From: Pedobacter fastidiosus
GTDB lineage: Bacteria > Bacteroidota > Bacteroidia > Sphingobacteriales > Sphingobacteriaceae
DNA length: 64,000 nucleotides
NCBI RefSeq assembly: GCF_014306625.1
Contig: NZ_JACRYL010000010.1
Location: forward strand, 46,642-110,641
Reading direction: 5' to 3'
A program made the position numbers and the translations under genes. How positions within the stretch are numbered: position 1 is the first letter of the stretch; each line of letters begins with the position of its first letter. The notes below the pieces were generated by a model. The model was not told the DNA's origin, did not search any database, and saw only the letters and a list, made by a program, of their open reading frames with translations. Positions 29,378 through 38,964 of the stretch are shown one piece after another.

Positions 29378-30868
29378 ATGCAAAATCAAACCATCATCCA
29401 ATATTTTCATTGGTATTATAACGAAGAACAAAATTTATGGTCTAAAGTAGCTTCAGAAGCTAATCATTTAAAAGAGATCGGAATAACTTCCGTATGGTTA
29501 CCGCCGGCATATAAGGCGAGTACTGGTGGTTATTCTGTCGGTTATGATATATATGATCTTTTCGATTTAGGTGAATTTGACCAAAAAGGAAGTGTGAATA
29601 CTAAATATGGCTCGAAGGATGAATATATTAAGGCAATTGAAGCCTTGCATGAGCAGGGAATCCAAGCTTTAGCCGATATTGTTTTCAATCATAAGGCTGG
29701 GGGAGATGAGCTTGAAAAAATTTCTGTTAGAACAGTAAATGAAGATAATAGAACTGAATTTACGAGTGATGTTTTTGAAATAGAAGCTTGGACCAAATTT
29801 ACGTTTCCGGCAAGACAAGGGAAATATTCTGAATTTATTTGGGATCATCAGTGTTTTAGTGGTGTAGATTGGGCTGAAGATTTAAAGAAAACCGCGATCT
29901 ATTCCATCCAAAATTTTTCTGGTGAAGGTTTCGAGAATGTTCCATCTACAGAATTGGGAAATTATGATTACTTAATGTTTAATGATATTGATTACCGCAA
30001 TCGTGCTGTAATTGAAGAATTAAAATATTGGGGAGAATGGATTGTAGAAAACACAAAAATTGATGGTTTTAGATTAGATGCCGTTAAACATATTAATCCT
30101 GAGTTTATTATTGAATGGCTTGATCATTTAAATGCAAAATATAATCGTGAGTTTTTTGTGGTTGCAGAAGACTGGAATGTGGTAGATATTGAAGGTCAAT
30201 TGGAGTATATCAACATAACTGCAGGCAAAACACAGATTTTTGATTCGCTGTTGCACCATAATTTTTATCTGGCAAGTCATGAAGAAAATGAATTCGATAT
30301 GCGGACCATTTTCGATAAAACATTGGTGCAGGTAAATCCGGAGCTTGCCGTAACCTTTGTTGATAATCATGATTCTCAACCTTTGCAGGCTTTAGAATCT
30401 TATGTAGAATTTTGGTTCAGACCATTGGCTTATGCCATGATTCTTTTACGTATTCAAGGGATTCCATGCTTGTTTTTCCCTGATTTATACGGCGGAATTT
30501 ACGATGATAAAAATGAGCAGGGTGAAGATGCTCATCTTGAATTGGCTATTTTGCCTGAATTGGAGACAATGAGCAAAATTAGAGCGAGCCATGCCTATGG
30601 ATTACAGAGAGAACATTTTGATCATGGAAACTGTGTTGGTTGGACTAGAGAAGGTGATGATGAACATGAAAACAGTGGTTTAGCTGTTTTATTGAGCACT
30701 GGAGAAGAAGGTTATAAATCGATGGAAATTGGAAGCAAATTTGCTGGAAAAACTTTTATTGATGCTTTAGGACATAGGGAACAAGCAGTTGTAATTGATG
30801 AAAATGGCTGGGCAGAATTTCATTGCAATGCAGGAAGTGTTTCTGTTTGGATTTTGAAAACTGATTAA
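29378..30868 (+). CDS. cytoplasmic alpha-amylase, GH13
   Basis: Hydrolyses alpha-1,4-glucans. No signal peptide is seen, so it acts on internal glycogen or imported maltodextrins. In the 496-residue form the catalytic residues are Asp234 (GFRLDAVKH), Glu264 (VVAEDW) and Asp332 (VDNHDSQ), only three or four off from Bacillus licheniformis amylase numbering. GITSVWLPPAYK and ADIVFNHKAGGDE are family motifs. The start was set at MQNQTIIQYFHWYY; a TTG start at 29339 would add 13 residues not seen in the family. It stands alone. Confidence 0.93.
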   Translation: MQNQTIIQYFHWYYNEEQNLWSKVASEANHLKEIGITSVWLPPAYKASTGGYSVGYDIYDLFDLGEFDQKGSVNTKYGSKDEYIKAIEALHEQGIQALADIVFNHKAGGDELEKISVRTVNEDNRTEFTSDVFEIEAWTKFTFPARQGKYSEFIWDHQCFSGVDWAEDLKKTAIYSIQNFSGEGFENVPSTELGNYDYLMFNDIDYRNRAVIEELKYWGEWIVENTKIDGFRLDAVKHINPEFIIEWLDHLNAKYNREFFVVAEDWNVVDIEGQLEYINITAGKTQIFDSLLHHNFYLASHEENEFDMRTIFDKTLVQVNPELAVTFVDNHDSQPLQALESYVEFWFRPLAYAMILLRIQGIPCLFFPDLYGGIYDDKNEQGEDAHLELAILPELETMSKIRASHAYGLQREHFDHGNCVGWTREGDDEHENSGLAVLLSTGEEGYKSMEIGSKFAGKTFIDALGHREQAVVIDENGWAEFHCNAGSVSVWILKTD

Positions 30869-30876
30869 AATATTAT

Positions 30877-30909
30877 TTAACCACAGATTTTAAATCTGTG
30901 GTTAATTTT
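30877..30909. terminator. bidirectional terminator, amylase / isomerase
   Basis: TTAACCACAGATTT and AAATCTGTGGTTAA are 14-base arms around a single T; a T run follows on the plus side. It serves the converging amylase and isomerase-like genes. Confidence 0.85.
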
Positions 30910-31836
30910 CTAACTTAAAAAATTGTCTTCTGTTCGATAAGCGGAAATTACAGCCAATTCGCCCTCTTTTCCTCCTTTTGAATTTCCGTGTTCCATTCCC
31001 ATTACGCCTTTGTAGCCTTTTTGGTGAAGGAATTTAAAAATGCTTTTATAATTTATTTCACCTGTAGTTGGTTCTTTTCTCCCCGGATTATCGCCAATTT
31101 GAATGTAGGCAATTTCATCCCAACAACGATCCATCGTTTTAATCAAATCGCCCTCTGTACGCTGCATATGGTAAATATCAAAAAGAATTTTACAAGCCGG
31201 ACTTTGAACTGCTTTGCAAACGGCATATGTTTCATTAGTTTTTTGAAGAAATAATTCTGGGGTATCGCTTAGCGTTTCTAAAACCATAATTAATCCATGT
31301 GGTTCAAAAATTTCTGCACCGGCACGCATTGCATCAATAACATTGGCGAACTGATTTCCATAAGGTAGATTACGCTCGTAGAAACCCGGTACAACTGTAA
31401 GCCATTTGGCATTACATCGCTTTGCGGCCTCGACAGATTTTTTGCAGGTTTCTATAAATTTATCCTTAAATTCTTTTTTGCCAGTGGTTAAGGATGTTTT
31501 CCAATTGTCGCCCCCATCTACCACAAAAACACCCATTCTCATGCCAAGCTTGGAAAGTAAATTTCCGATTTTTTCTTGTTCCTCTACAGATCTATTTAAA
31601 AATCCATTGTCTTCTATTGATCTAAACCCTTTGTCGTACATAAACTGGATTTGATCTAAAAAACTTTTTCCTGCATGGTTTTCGAACATACCCTGATGTG
31701 GAGCATAATCTAGATTAAAAGTTTTATCTGCAAAAGAAGTTTCTTTTTCAGTTGCAAAAGTATTTGTAATTCCCGCTCCTGTAGTTAGTGCTCCAGCGGT
31801 AAGTAAGGTATTTCTGATAAATTCACTTCTTTTCAT
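30910..31836 (-). CDS. exported sugar isomerase/epimerase-like TIM-barrel protein
   Basis: A 308-residue protein of the xylose isomerase-like/hydroxypyruvate isomerase superfamily. The N-terminus MKRSEFIRNTLLTAGALTTGAG looks like an export signal, with KR rather than RR. The barrel carries metal-ligand candidates: Glu in MVLETLSDT, Asp-His in ILFDIYHMQ, and GVMGMEHGNS near the end. It is the last gene of a four-gene operon, 28 bases after apbE. The substrate is unknown; a keto-sugar is plausible from its oxidoreductase partner. Confidence 0.82.
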   Translation of the reverse strand: MKRSEFIRNTLLTAGALTTGAGITNTFATEKETSFADKTFNLDYAPHQGMFENHAGKSFLDQIQFMYDKGFRSIEDNGFLNRSVEEQEKIGNLLSKLGMRMGVFVVDGGDNWKTSLTTGKKEFKDKFIETCKKSVEAAKRCNAKWLTVVPGFYERNLPYGNQFANVIDAMRAGAEIFEPHGLIMVLETLSDTPELFLQKTNETYAVCKAVQSPACKILFDIYHMQRTEGDLIKTMDRCWDEIAYIQIGDNPGRKEPTTGEINYKSIFKFLHQKGYKGVMGMEHGNSKGGKEGELAVISAYRTEDNFLS

Positions 31837-31864
31837 CTGTTGGTTTTTATTAGGTGAAAGCTGT

Positions 31865-32863
31865 TTATTTGGTAATCATTTTTTTAAATCCTGTTGTTAA
31901 AGTGTCGGCAACTGTACCGTCTTTTTTATGGTATACAAAATAAGCTTCGAGGTTTTTCCTTTGTTCTACAAATTCCATTGCCTCATTTAAATGCATTCCC
32001 ATTAGGGCATTATCATAGCCATCTGCGGTTATTGCATCATTTGCAAAAACGGTTACGCTAATCATCTCGTTATCCAGCGGGTATCCGGTTTTAGCATCAA
32101 TTAAATGAGAAATTTTTTTATTTCCACTTTGATGAAATTTTCTGTAATTGCCAGATGTTGTTATAGCTCCAAAATTTAATGAAGCAATATGCCTTATAAT
32201 TGGTGTTCCATCTGCATCAGGCCCTTCAATTCCAATTTTCATTGGTTTTCCATCTGGTTTTGGTCCTAAAATTCTAAGTTCGCCTCCAAGTTCGGCCACA
32301 TAACTTTTAATACCTTTTCGGTTTAAGTAATTTGCAATAACATCAACACTGTAGCCTTGAGCAATTCCATTTAAATCTATTTGAACACAGGGTTTACGCT
32401 TCGTTAAATAACCATTTTTCAAAATTAGGTTTTTCATTCCTACGCATTTTAAAATGCTTTTAATGATTAAACTATCCGGGTCAATTCTATTTTCTTTCGG
32501 TCCAAAACCCCAAGCCTGTACCAATGGCGCAACTGTTACATCGAAAATCCCCTTGGTATCTAAATTAATTTCGAAGCTTCTTTTTAGCACATCGTTTATA
32601 AAATGATCTGTTTTAATTTCCTTTTCAGCCGAATTGAATTGATTTATCAATGAACCCTTTTTGTATAAGGACATCGATAAATCAATTTCATTTAAAATAC
32701 TCTCTATATTTTCTTTGGATACTAAACTATCTGTAGCATAATAAGTTATCGTATAATCTGTTCCTTGTGCAAAGCCAGTTATCTTATATTGATTAATTTC
32801 CTTTTTGAAAAAAAGTACACCTAATAGTGATAAAAGCAGGAACAGTTGATTATAATTCATCAA
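31865..32863 (-). CDS. apbE: FAD:protein FMN transferase
   Basis: ApbE attaches FMN through a phosphoester to Ser/Thr of target proteins outside the cytoplasm. The 332-residue protein has an N-terminal hydrophobic segment (about 5-19) for export, then GFAQGTDYTITYYA, LVQAWGFGP, IDLNGIAQGYSVD, the substrate segment ELGGELRILGPKPDG, and AITTSGNYRKF with DAKTGYP. It lies between the oxidoreductase and the isomerase-like gene (11 and 28 bases). No classic flavin acceptor protein is encoded nearby, so its target is open. Confidence 0.93.
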   Translation of the reverse strand: MMNYNQLFLLLSLLGVLFFKKEINQYKITGFAQGTDYTITYYATDSLVSKENIESILNEIDLSMSLYKKGSLINQFNSAEKEIKTDHFINDVLKRSFEINLDTKGIFDVTVAPLVQAWGFGPKENRIDPDSLIIKSILKCVGMKNLILKNGYLTKRKPCVQIDLNGIAQGYSVDVIANYLNRKGIKSYVAELGGELRILGPKPDGKPMKIGIEGPDADGTPIIRHIASLNFGAITTSGNYRKFHQSGNKKISHLIDAKTGYPLDNEMISVTVFANDAITADGYDNALMGMHLNEAMEFVEQRKNLEAYFVYHKKDGTVADTLTTGFKKMITK

Positions 32864-32874
32864 TTATCTATAAA

Positions 32875-34194
32875 CTAAAGTACCTTGGTTTTTCCGGGCA
32901 TTGCGTAAGGGTATAAACCATTTGCATCAGGAAGTACTTTAGGCATTGCGTCCCAAGCCAAACGGTCGGGCAACAAACTGTTATTTGCAGCTAAAGCTTC
33001 ATCCCATTTAATGGTTTGTCCGGAGTAAGTCGCATAACGGCCAATAATTCCAGTTAATGTGGTAGTTGCACCGTAATCAGCATTGGCAAATTTATATTCA
33101 CCTTTTGATACGGCTTCAAAAAGTTCATCGTGTTCAGTTTGATAAGGATTTTTATTTCCCTTGGTATCATGACGATAAATTTCTTTTCCTTTAGCATCCC
33201 AAATCACGGCTTCATTGCTTCCCGATAAATAAACTCTTCCTTTTGTACCTTGGAAAGATTCATCAACGCGATTGCTTGCGCCTTCAAAATGTCTACATTG
33301 ACTGTAAATTACGGCACCGTCGGGATAAGTAAGTTCTAGCGCATGATTATCATAAATTTCTCCATAATCTTTACCCGTTCTCCAAGCTCGGCTTCCAGTT
33401 CCTTGTACCGAAACTGGGTGAGCATTTTTTACCCAATTTGCAATATCTAAGTTATGAACATGCTGCTCTACAATATGATCTCCGCATAACCAGTTGAAGT
33501 AATACCAATTGCGCATTTGATATTCCATTTCGGTTTGGCCAGCGGTACGCGGACGAACCCAAACGCCTCCGCTATTCCAATACACCTGACCAGAAACGAT
33601 CTCGCCAATGGCGCCATCATTAATGCGTTTCATCGCTTCGCGATAATTTGTTTGATATCGTCTTTGCAAACCAACTACAACATTAAGTTTTTTCTTTTTT
33701 GCTTCTTCAGCTGCGGCCAAGACTCTTCTAATTCCAGGCGCATCTACTGCCACCGGTTTTTCCATAAAAATTTGTTTGCCCTGTTTTACGGCTTCTTCAA
33801 AATGGATTGGTCTGAATCCTGGAGGTGTTACCAATAAAACCACATCAGCTAAAGGAATTGCTTTTAAATAGGCATCAAATCCAACAAATTGGCGTTCTTT
33901 TGGAACATCCATTTTAGTTGCGAATTTAGAACTTAAGGCTTGATAGCTATTGTCTAATCTATCCTGAAAAGCATCGGCCATTGCAACAAGTTTAATGTTG
34001 AATTTGGTGCTTAGCGCTTGAAACGCTGCGCCTGTACCACGATCTCCACAGCCAATTAAAGCAATTTTGATGGTGGCACTTCCTGATGCATAAGCACCGG
34101 CTAGTGGGATACTGCTAATAATTGCACCGCCTGCGAGTAGGGCAGATGCTTTTAAAAAATCTCTTCTTTGTTGGGTAAGTGGTTCTTTGTTCAT
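32875..34194 (-). CDS. Tat-exported Gfo/Idh/MocA family oxidoreductase
   Basis: A nicotinamide-dependent sugar oxidoreductase, 439 residues. The start carries a twin-arginine signal (RRDFLK at 10-15) and a hydrophobic stretch up to about residue 38, so it should be exported folded with its cofactor. The Rossmann motif GCGDRG is at 48-53 and the family EKPVAVD motif follows near 142-148. The C-terminal domain is long, as in the secreted Bacteroidota members. It stands second in the four-gene operon. The substrate is unknown. Confidence 0.9.
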   Translation of the reverse strand: MNKEPLTQQRRDFLKASALLAGGAIISSIPLAGAYASGSATIKIALIGCGDRGTGAAFQALSTKFNIKLVAMADAFQDRLDNSYQALSSKFATKMDVPKERQFVGFDAYLKAIPLADVVLLVTPPGFRPIHFEEAVKQGKQIFMEKPVAVDAPGIRRVLAAAEEAKKKKLNVVVGLQRRYQTNYREAMKRINDGAIGEIVSGQVYWNSGGVWVRPRTAGQTEMEYQMRNWYYFNWLCGDHIVEQHVHNLDIANWVKNAHPVSVQGTGSRAWRTGKDYGEIYDNHALELTYPDGAVIYSQCRHFEGASNRVDESFQGTKGRVYLSGSNEAVIWDAKGKEIYRHDTKGNKNPYQTEHDELFEAVSKGEYKFANADYGATTTLTGIIGRYATYSGQTIKWDEALAANNSLLPDRLAWDAMPKVLPDANGLYPYAMPGKTKVL

Positions 34195-34229
34195 TCTTGT
34201 AGGTTTATATTGGTTTTTGTATGTTTCTG

Positions 34230-35189
34230 TTAATAATCTTTTATTGGAGATTTATTGTAGTACGCATCAATCATTTCTTTTGATGGAACTTTAACTGGTC
34301 TTACTAATCTCATTCCAACAAAAGGAGCTTCTGGAAACCACCAATTGCTTTTTGGAATTTGTGGGTCAAGTTGCTTCCATGAAGGATCGGAGGCTAGCCT
34401 AACCGTTGAAGTTAAATTCTTGGCAACTTCATCATAAGATCCTCCACGTACAGTATTTGGATAAAGTTTTTCAGGAATCGCTACAGGGTTTTTAGTAGTT
34501 TTATCTGTCTTGTAAAAATCTGGAACGTACTGATCGTAAGTCCATTCGGCTACGTTTCCATGCATATCGTAAAGCCCCCAATTATTAGGTTTCTTTTGTC
34601 CTACGGGATGGGTTTTATTTCCGCTATTGTCTTTGTACCAAGCATAATCTTTAAGACTAGATGCATCATTTCCGAAAGAATAAGTTGTATTAGAACCAGC
34701 TTTACAGGCATATTCCCATTCGGCTTCGGTGGGTAAGCGATAAAAAATTCCGGTTCTAACATATAACCATTTACAAAACTGAATGGCATTGTATTGAGTC
34801 ATGGCTAGGGCGGGCTGATTTTCTTTTCCCATGCCGAAAGTCATATCAAGATAAGGTTTGGTTGGTCGAGTTACGGCATCTACTTCTGCAGAAATTTTTT
34901 CGGTACTTGCTTTTTGTTCATAATCGCGATAAAGAAATGGCTCAAAAATATCCCAGGTTATTTCGTATTTTCCAATCCAAAAGGCATCGAGTTCAACCTC
35001 GTGAATGGGTTGCTCATCAGGTTTGCCTACTTTACTTCCCATTTTAAATTTTCCAGCCGGAATGGCAAGCATTTCAAAAGTTAATTTTGTTCCATTAATA
35101 TTTTGGTTATACGATTTTGAATCACTCTGTGCAAAAACAGGCAAACAAGTAAATATTATTAATGCCGAAGCGATTAATTTTTTGAACAT
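34230..35189 (-). CDS. SUMF1/FGE-fold protein lacking the catalytic cysteines
   Basis: A 319-residue secreted protein (signal about 1-21, ending PVFAQS). The fold is that of formylglycine-generating enzyme: AIPAGKFKMGS, DEQPIHEVELDAFWIGKYE, RLPTEAEWEYACKAG and MHGNVAEWTYD. In true FGE two Cys lie after the RGGS motif; here the stretch reads VRGGSYDEVAKNLTSTVR, with none, so sulfatase activation is unlikely. Many such proteins in Bacteroidota act as binding or gliding-related lipoproteins. It is the first gene of the operon, 35 bases before the oxidoreductase. Confidence 0.85.
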   Translation of the reverse strand: MFKKLIASALIIFTCLPVFAQSDSKSYNQNINGTKLTFEMLAIPAGKFKMGSKVGKPDEQPIHEVELDAFWIGKYEITWDIFEPFLYRDYEQKASTEKISAEVDAVTRPTKPYLDMTFGMGKENQPALAMTQYNAIQFCKWLYVRTGIFYRLPTEAEWEYACKAGSNTTYSFGNDASSLKDYAWYKDNSGNKTHPVGQKKPNNWGLYDMHGNVAEWTYDQYVPDFYKTDKTTKNPVAIPEKLYPNTVRGGSYDEVAKNLTSTVRLASDPSWKQLDPQIPKSNWWFPEAPFVGMRLVRPVKVPSKEMIDAYYNKSPIKDY

Positions 35190-35335
35190 AATAGTTGGTT
35201 AGAAAATGCCTTTTTAATCAGCATTTATGGTTTCTCAATAATCTGATTACTAAAGTAATTACTCAGATTTTAAATCAAGAAAATTTGTGTAACAATAAAG
35301 GTATAATTGACAATTAATCCGTTTAGTAAAAGGAT

Positions 35336-36613
35336 TTATCTTCTATCAGAAGGCTTATTACTTAAATTTACAAACCCAACCAAAGTTTCCCAGCGAGCGC
35401 CAGGCCTGCGGTAATAAACAAAAATTTGATAGCTATTTTCAGTCTGGAAAAACGCCCCTTCGAATGGTTTTGTTTCAACAGTATTGCTGGTTTTGTCTAG
35501 CCAAGCATATTCGTAATCATAAAGACCTTGCTTAAGTAAAATGTTGCCATAAAACTGCTTTCTATTGGCATCGTAAAGTAATTTGTTTTCGTTACTTAGC
35601 GTATAATTATTAAATCTGCCTACAACATAAGCATCGCCATTTGCACTTGGAGCCGGAGAATTTAGAGTGAACAATACTCCTGTATATTCTGATTCTGTTC
35701 TATCATCACGCCCATCAGTATTTCGAACAAAGAAATTCCCATTTTCATCGTATTGATTTGCAAAAGCTCCTGTATTTCTTGGCACATCTTGAAAGAGCAT
35801 TACATTTACAGATTCGTTATCTTTAAAAATATCCTTTACGTTATCAGCTTTATAGCGTAAACTTCTGGTATCAAATTTCCTAAACTCATTATCTCCCCAA
35901 AAATCGTTAGTATTTAAATCATTATAAACCAATTGGTTTGGTCTGATAAATGCAGGTTTTGTATTGACTTGTGCGGTATTAGAATTAAAATTCTGCATTA
36001 CCACAGCTTTCAAATCTTGGTATGGATTTGAAATTGGAATAGAATGATTAATTGTAAAGTTTATTTTTTGCTTATAATTTCGATCGGCAACCTGCATGGA
36101 GTTGGTTACCTCTGCAGAAACTGCAACCTGACTATCAACAATATAAAAACGTTGAGAGATAACAGGTTTTTTTAAATCTCCATCTTCATAAACCTTTAAC
36201 AAATAGTTGCCGCCAATTTTAGGTTTAATCTGATAATTGGGAAGACTAACTTCATAGTGCGTATATTTTCTGGTGGTGTTGGAGGAATAACGATAATTAA
36301 TGATTCGATCATCATTAAAACTTTCCAAATAATCTATACTCGAAATTCGGGAAGGTTGCCAGTCTGCTGTGCAGTGTTCAACGGTGTACCAATAGTTTTT
36401 GGTTCCAGCCAAAAGATCATCAAAAGCAAACGTTAAAGTTTCTGATGAGTTTAAAAGGATAACAGGCAAGCTTTGTTCCTTATTGCTGTTGTAGCAGAGA
36501 ACGGTTTTAATATTGGGCAGATAAATCTTGTTTTCGTAAGTAAATATTTTATCTGTTTGGGCAAAGATTAGGGTGGGGATGAAAAATAAAATTGTAAATA
36601 ATATTTTTTGCAT
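35336..36613 (-). CDS. type IX secretion system plug protein (DUF5103)
   Basis: A 425-residue exported protein (signal about 1-19, LIFAQ). It matches the DUF5103 family, shown in Flavobacterium to plug the SprA translocon pore of the type IX system when no substrate passes. Recognisable parts are SIDYLESFNDDRIINYRYSS in the N-terminal half and, near the end, GNILLKQGLYDYEY. It is a single gene; no other T9SS gene lies in the window, which is normal since these genes are scattered. Confidence 0.85.
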   Translation of the reverse strand: MQKILFTILFFIPTLIFAQTDKIFTYENKIYLPNIKTVLCYNSNKEQSLPVILLNSSETLTFAFDDLLAGTKNYWYTVEHCTADWQPSRISSIDYLESFNDDRIINYRYSSNTTRKYTHYEVSLPNYQIKPKIGGNYLLKVYEDGDLKKPVISQRFYIVDSQVAVSAEVTNSMQVADRNYKQKINFTINHSIPISNPYQDLKAVVMQNFNSNTAQVNTKPAFIRPNQLVYNDLNTNDFWGDNEFRKFDTRSLRYKADNVKDIFKDNESVNVMLFQDVPRNTGAFANQYDENGNFFVRNTDGRDDRTESEYTGVLFTLNSPAPSANGDAYVVGRFNNYTLSNENKLLYDANRKQFYGNILLKQGLYDYEYAWLDKTSNTVETKPFEGAFFQTENSYQIFVYYRRPGARWETLVGFVNLSNKPSDRR

Positions 36614-36919
36614 GGGATAAAAGTAAAGTTTTATTGGAGATTGACAAAACCTCTTTCTATGAAAGTTTGTGGTTTTTAATTTGAGCGTGTTTTATCCCTC
36701 CTTTAAAGCAGGAGAAGAGTCAATGGCATGAACTTTAAGGGTATGGCAAAAAAGATTAATTAACCAAAGATGGACAGGATAGGCACAGATAAAAATTCGT
36801 AAATGAAATCTGTTTTTATCTGTGTGAATCTGCTGTGAAAAAGCTTAAGTTAATGACATTGGGAGGAGAGCTCTGAATTCTGCGTAACAACGAACTTCTA
36901 TAAGAAGAGGTTTTAAAAC
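36614..36919. other. gene-free spacer with hairpins and dispersed words
   Basis: No convincing gene. It holds AACCAAAGATGGACAGG...CACAGATAAAAA, a variant of the CACGGATGGACGCAG element also present twice in the gyrB array, and a perfect 12-bp inverted repeat CACAGATAAAAA / TTTTTATCTGTG (36784-36795, 36813-36824). Confidence 0.6.
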
Positions 36920-36947
36920 AAAAAAGCCACAGAAGATATTCTGTGGC
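36920..36947 (-). terminator. terminator of ABC-F gene
   Basis: A perfect 9-bp stem GCCACAGAA-GATA-TTCTGTGGC; read on the minus strand it runs into TTTTTT. Confidence 0.88.
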
Positions 36948-36955
36948 CTTACTAA

Positions 36956-36997
36956 TAAGATTGCTACAGCCGATGAAAAATCGGCTTCGCAATGACG
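36956..36997. repeat. TAAGATTGCT...GCAATGACG element, copy 1
   Basis: TAAGATTGCT and GCAATGACG enclose a hairpin AGCCGAT-GAAAA-ATCGGCT. A second copy lies at 39152-39179 on the far side of the ABC-F gene, in the same direction. Confidence 0.65.
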
Positions 36998-37005
36998 GTT
37001 TTGAG

Positions 37006-38913
37006 TTAACCTTCCAGCTCCATTATTTCTCCAGCCAATTCTTCCCATCTGCTTTGGCTTTTATCCAAATCGCTTTTGGTTGCTAGATAACGTTTATTTG
37101 CTTCTGCTAATTTATCTGCTTTGCCATAAATATTTTCATCTGCTAATTCAGCTTCGATATTTTTAACATTTTGCTCCAATTCGGCTATTGAAGTTTCTAT
37201 TTTCTTCAATTCTTCATTCAGTTTTTTTAACTGATTGGCCGAATTTGGTGTGGCAGGTTTAGGCTCTTCTTTAACTTTTTCGGGCATTTTTACCGGAATA
37301 GGTTTTGAAGCCGGAATAACACGTTTGCTATTCCATTCCTCGTATTCTGCGTAAGTGCCTGGGTATTGTTTAATCTGTTCGTTTTCGATAAACCAGATTT
37401 TGTTGGCCACGTTATCCAAGAAATATCTATCGTGAGAAACTGCTATAAATGTACCCTCAAACTGTTGTAAAGCTTGAATCAGAATGTTGACCGATTGAAT
37501 ATCCAAGTGATTGGTTGGCTCATCCAGAATCAAGAAATTTGAATCTGTTGTTAAAGATTTTGCCAAAGCAACCCGTGATTTTTCACCACCGGAAAGGACC
37601 TTGATTTTTTTGAAAACATCATCGCCAGTAAATAAGAAACATCCTAATATTCCACGCAATTCAGTATCGCTATGTTTTGGTGCAAAGGCTTGTAGCTCTT
37701 CTAAAATAGCATTGTTTAAATGCAAAGATTCAAGCTGATGCTGTGCAAAGAAGGTTGTTGTAACGTTATGGCCAGTCTCACAGAAACCATCAAATTTTTC
37801 GGCACCGGCAATCATTCTTAACAAAGTAGATTTACCTTTACCATTGGCACCGATAAGTGCAATTTTATCGCCTTTTTCAATTACAGCTTCCGCATCTTCC
37901 AAAATATGAACGTTTGGATAATGCTTGGTAGCATGCTCTATTCTAACAACGTGTCGGCCAGATGGTTTAGAGAATTTAAATGCAAAGTTAACGGTTGGGT
38001 TATCATCATCCACATCATCAACACGTTCCATTTTATCCAAAGCTTTCATTCGCGATTGAGCCATTTTTGCTTTACTCGCTTTAGCCTTAAAACGCTCAAT
38101 TAAGCGTTCTTCTTGCTTAATTTTGGCTTGCTGATTTTTAAATTCGCCCTTTTGGATTTCGCCACGTAAGGCTTTTTCTTCAACATAGAAACTATAGTTA
38201 CCCGCGTAAACGTTTAATTTCCCTTTACGAGATTCTACAGTGCGGTTAACAATTTTATCTAAGAAATATCTATCGTGAGATACAATTACGATTGCGCCTT
38301 CAAAGCCCATTAAATAGTTTTCAAGCCATTTAATTGATGGTAAATCCATGTGGTTGGTAGGCTCATCCAGTAATAAAATATCTGGAGTTTGAAGAAGAAT
38401 TTTAGCAAGCATTACCCGCATTCTCCAACCTCCTGAAAAGGTATTTAATGGACGTAATTGATCTGCAGTACTGAAACCTAAACCAGCTAAAATTTCATTT
38501 GCTCTGTATTCGATGTTGTAACCATCCAAAGCTTCAAATTCTTGCTGTTTATCGCTCAGTTTATATAAAACTTCTTCGCTATAATCGGTCTCGATTTTTT
38601 TAAGCAATTCTTCAATTTCATCATGCAACTGGTTTTGGCGCTCAAAAGCTTCCATAGCCACATGCAAAATGCTATGATGAGAATCGTAAGAAAGTAAATC
38701 CTGATTCAAATAACCAATTTTCAAGTCTTTAGACATGGAAACCGTACCTGAAGTTGGAGCGTACTCGCCAACAATTATTTTTAAAAGTGTAGATTTTCCC
38801 GTTCCGTTGGCTCCGATTAATCCAGCTCTATCGCCTGGTTTAATGTGCCAATTCGCTTCATCGTATAAGGCTCTTGAGCCAATAAGGAATGTTAAATTAT
38901 TTATTGAAATCAT
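37006..38913 (-). CDS. ABC-F family ATPase
   Basis: A soluble protein with two ABC cassettes and no membrane domain, of the family that acts on the ribosome. The 635-residue protein has Walker A GANGTGKST and GANGKGKST, signatures FSGGW and LSGGEKS, Walker B LLLDEPTNHMD and LILDEPTNHLD, a linker between cassettes (about 240-310) and a C-terminal coiled coil (about 545-635, QLKKLNEELKKIETSIAELE). That layout is like Uup/YheS. Antibiotic resistance cannot be inferred. Confidence 0.93.
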   Translation of the reverse strand: MISINNLTFLIGSRALYDEANWHIKPGDRAGLIGANGTGKSTLLKIIVGEYAPTSGTVSMSKDLKIGYLNQDLLSYDSHHSILHVAMEAFERQNQLHDEIEELLKKIETDYSEEVLYKLSDKQQEFEALDGYNIEYRANEILAGLGFSTADQLRPLNTFSGGWRMRVMLAKILLQTPDILLLDEPTNHMDLPSIKWLENYLMGFEGAIVIVSHDRYFLDKIVNRTVESRKGKLNVYAGNYSFYVEEKALRGEIQKGEFKNQQAKIKQEERLIERFKAKASKAKMAQSRMKALDKMERVDDVDDDNPTVNFAFKFSKPSGRHVVRIEHATKHYPNVHILEDAEAVIEKGDKIALIGANGKGKSTLLRMIAGAEKFDGFCETGHNVTTTFFAQHQLESLHLNNAILEELQAFAPKHSDTELRGILGCFLFTGDDVFKKIKVLSGGEKSRVALAKSLTTDSNFLILDEPTNHLDIQSVNILIQALQQFEGTFIAVSHDRYFLDNVANKIWFIENEQIKQYPGTYAEYEEWNSKRVIPASKPIPVKMPEKVKEEPKPATPNSANQLKKLNEELKKIETSIAELEQNVKNIEAELADENIYGKADKLAEANKRYLATKSDLDKSQSRWEELAGEIMELEG

Positions 38914-38931
38914 TTCGGGTGCAAAAGTACG

Positions 38932-38964
38932 AAATTTTAAGGCTTATTTTATGTCGAAAGTCAA
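38932..38964 (-). promoter_or_regulatory. promoter of ABC-F gene
   Basis: On the minus strand: TTG at 38964-38962, 22 bases, TACTTTTG at 38939-38932. The -7 box lies 18 bases before the start codon. Confidence 0.6.

Noticed and set aside
33050..33090. Possible flavinylation site DYGATTT in the Gfo/Idh protein
   Set aside because: It lacks the Ser/Thr before GAT and the flanking pattern of known ApbE targets, and lies in a conserved Gfo/Idh domain, so a chance likeness is more likely.
34230..35189. Sulfatase-activating formylglycine enzyme
   Set aside because: The two catalytic cysteines are missing, and no sulfatase gene lies in the window.
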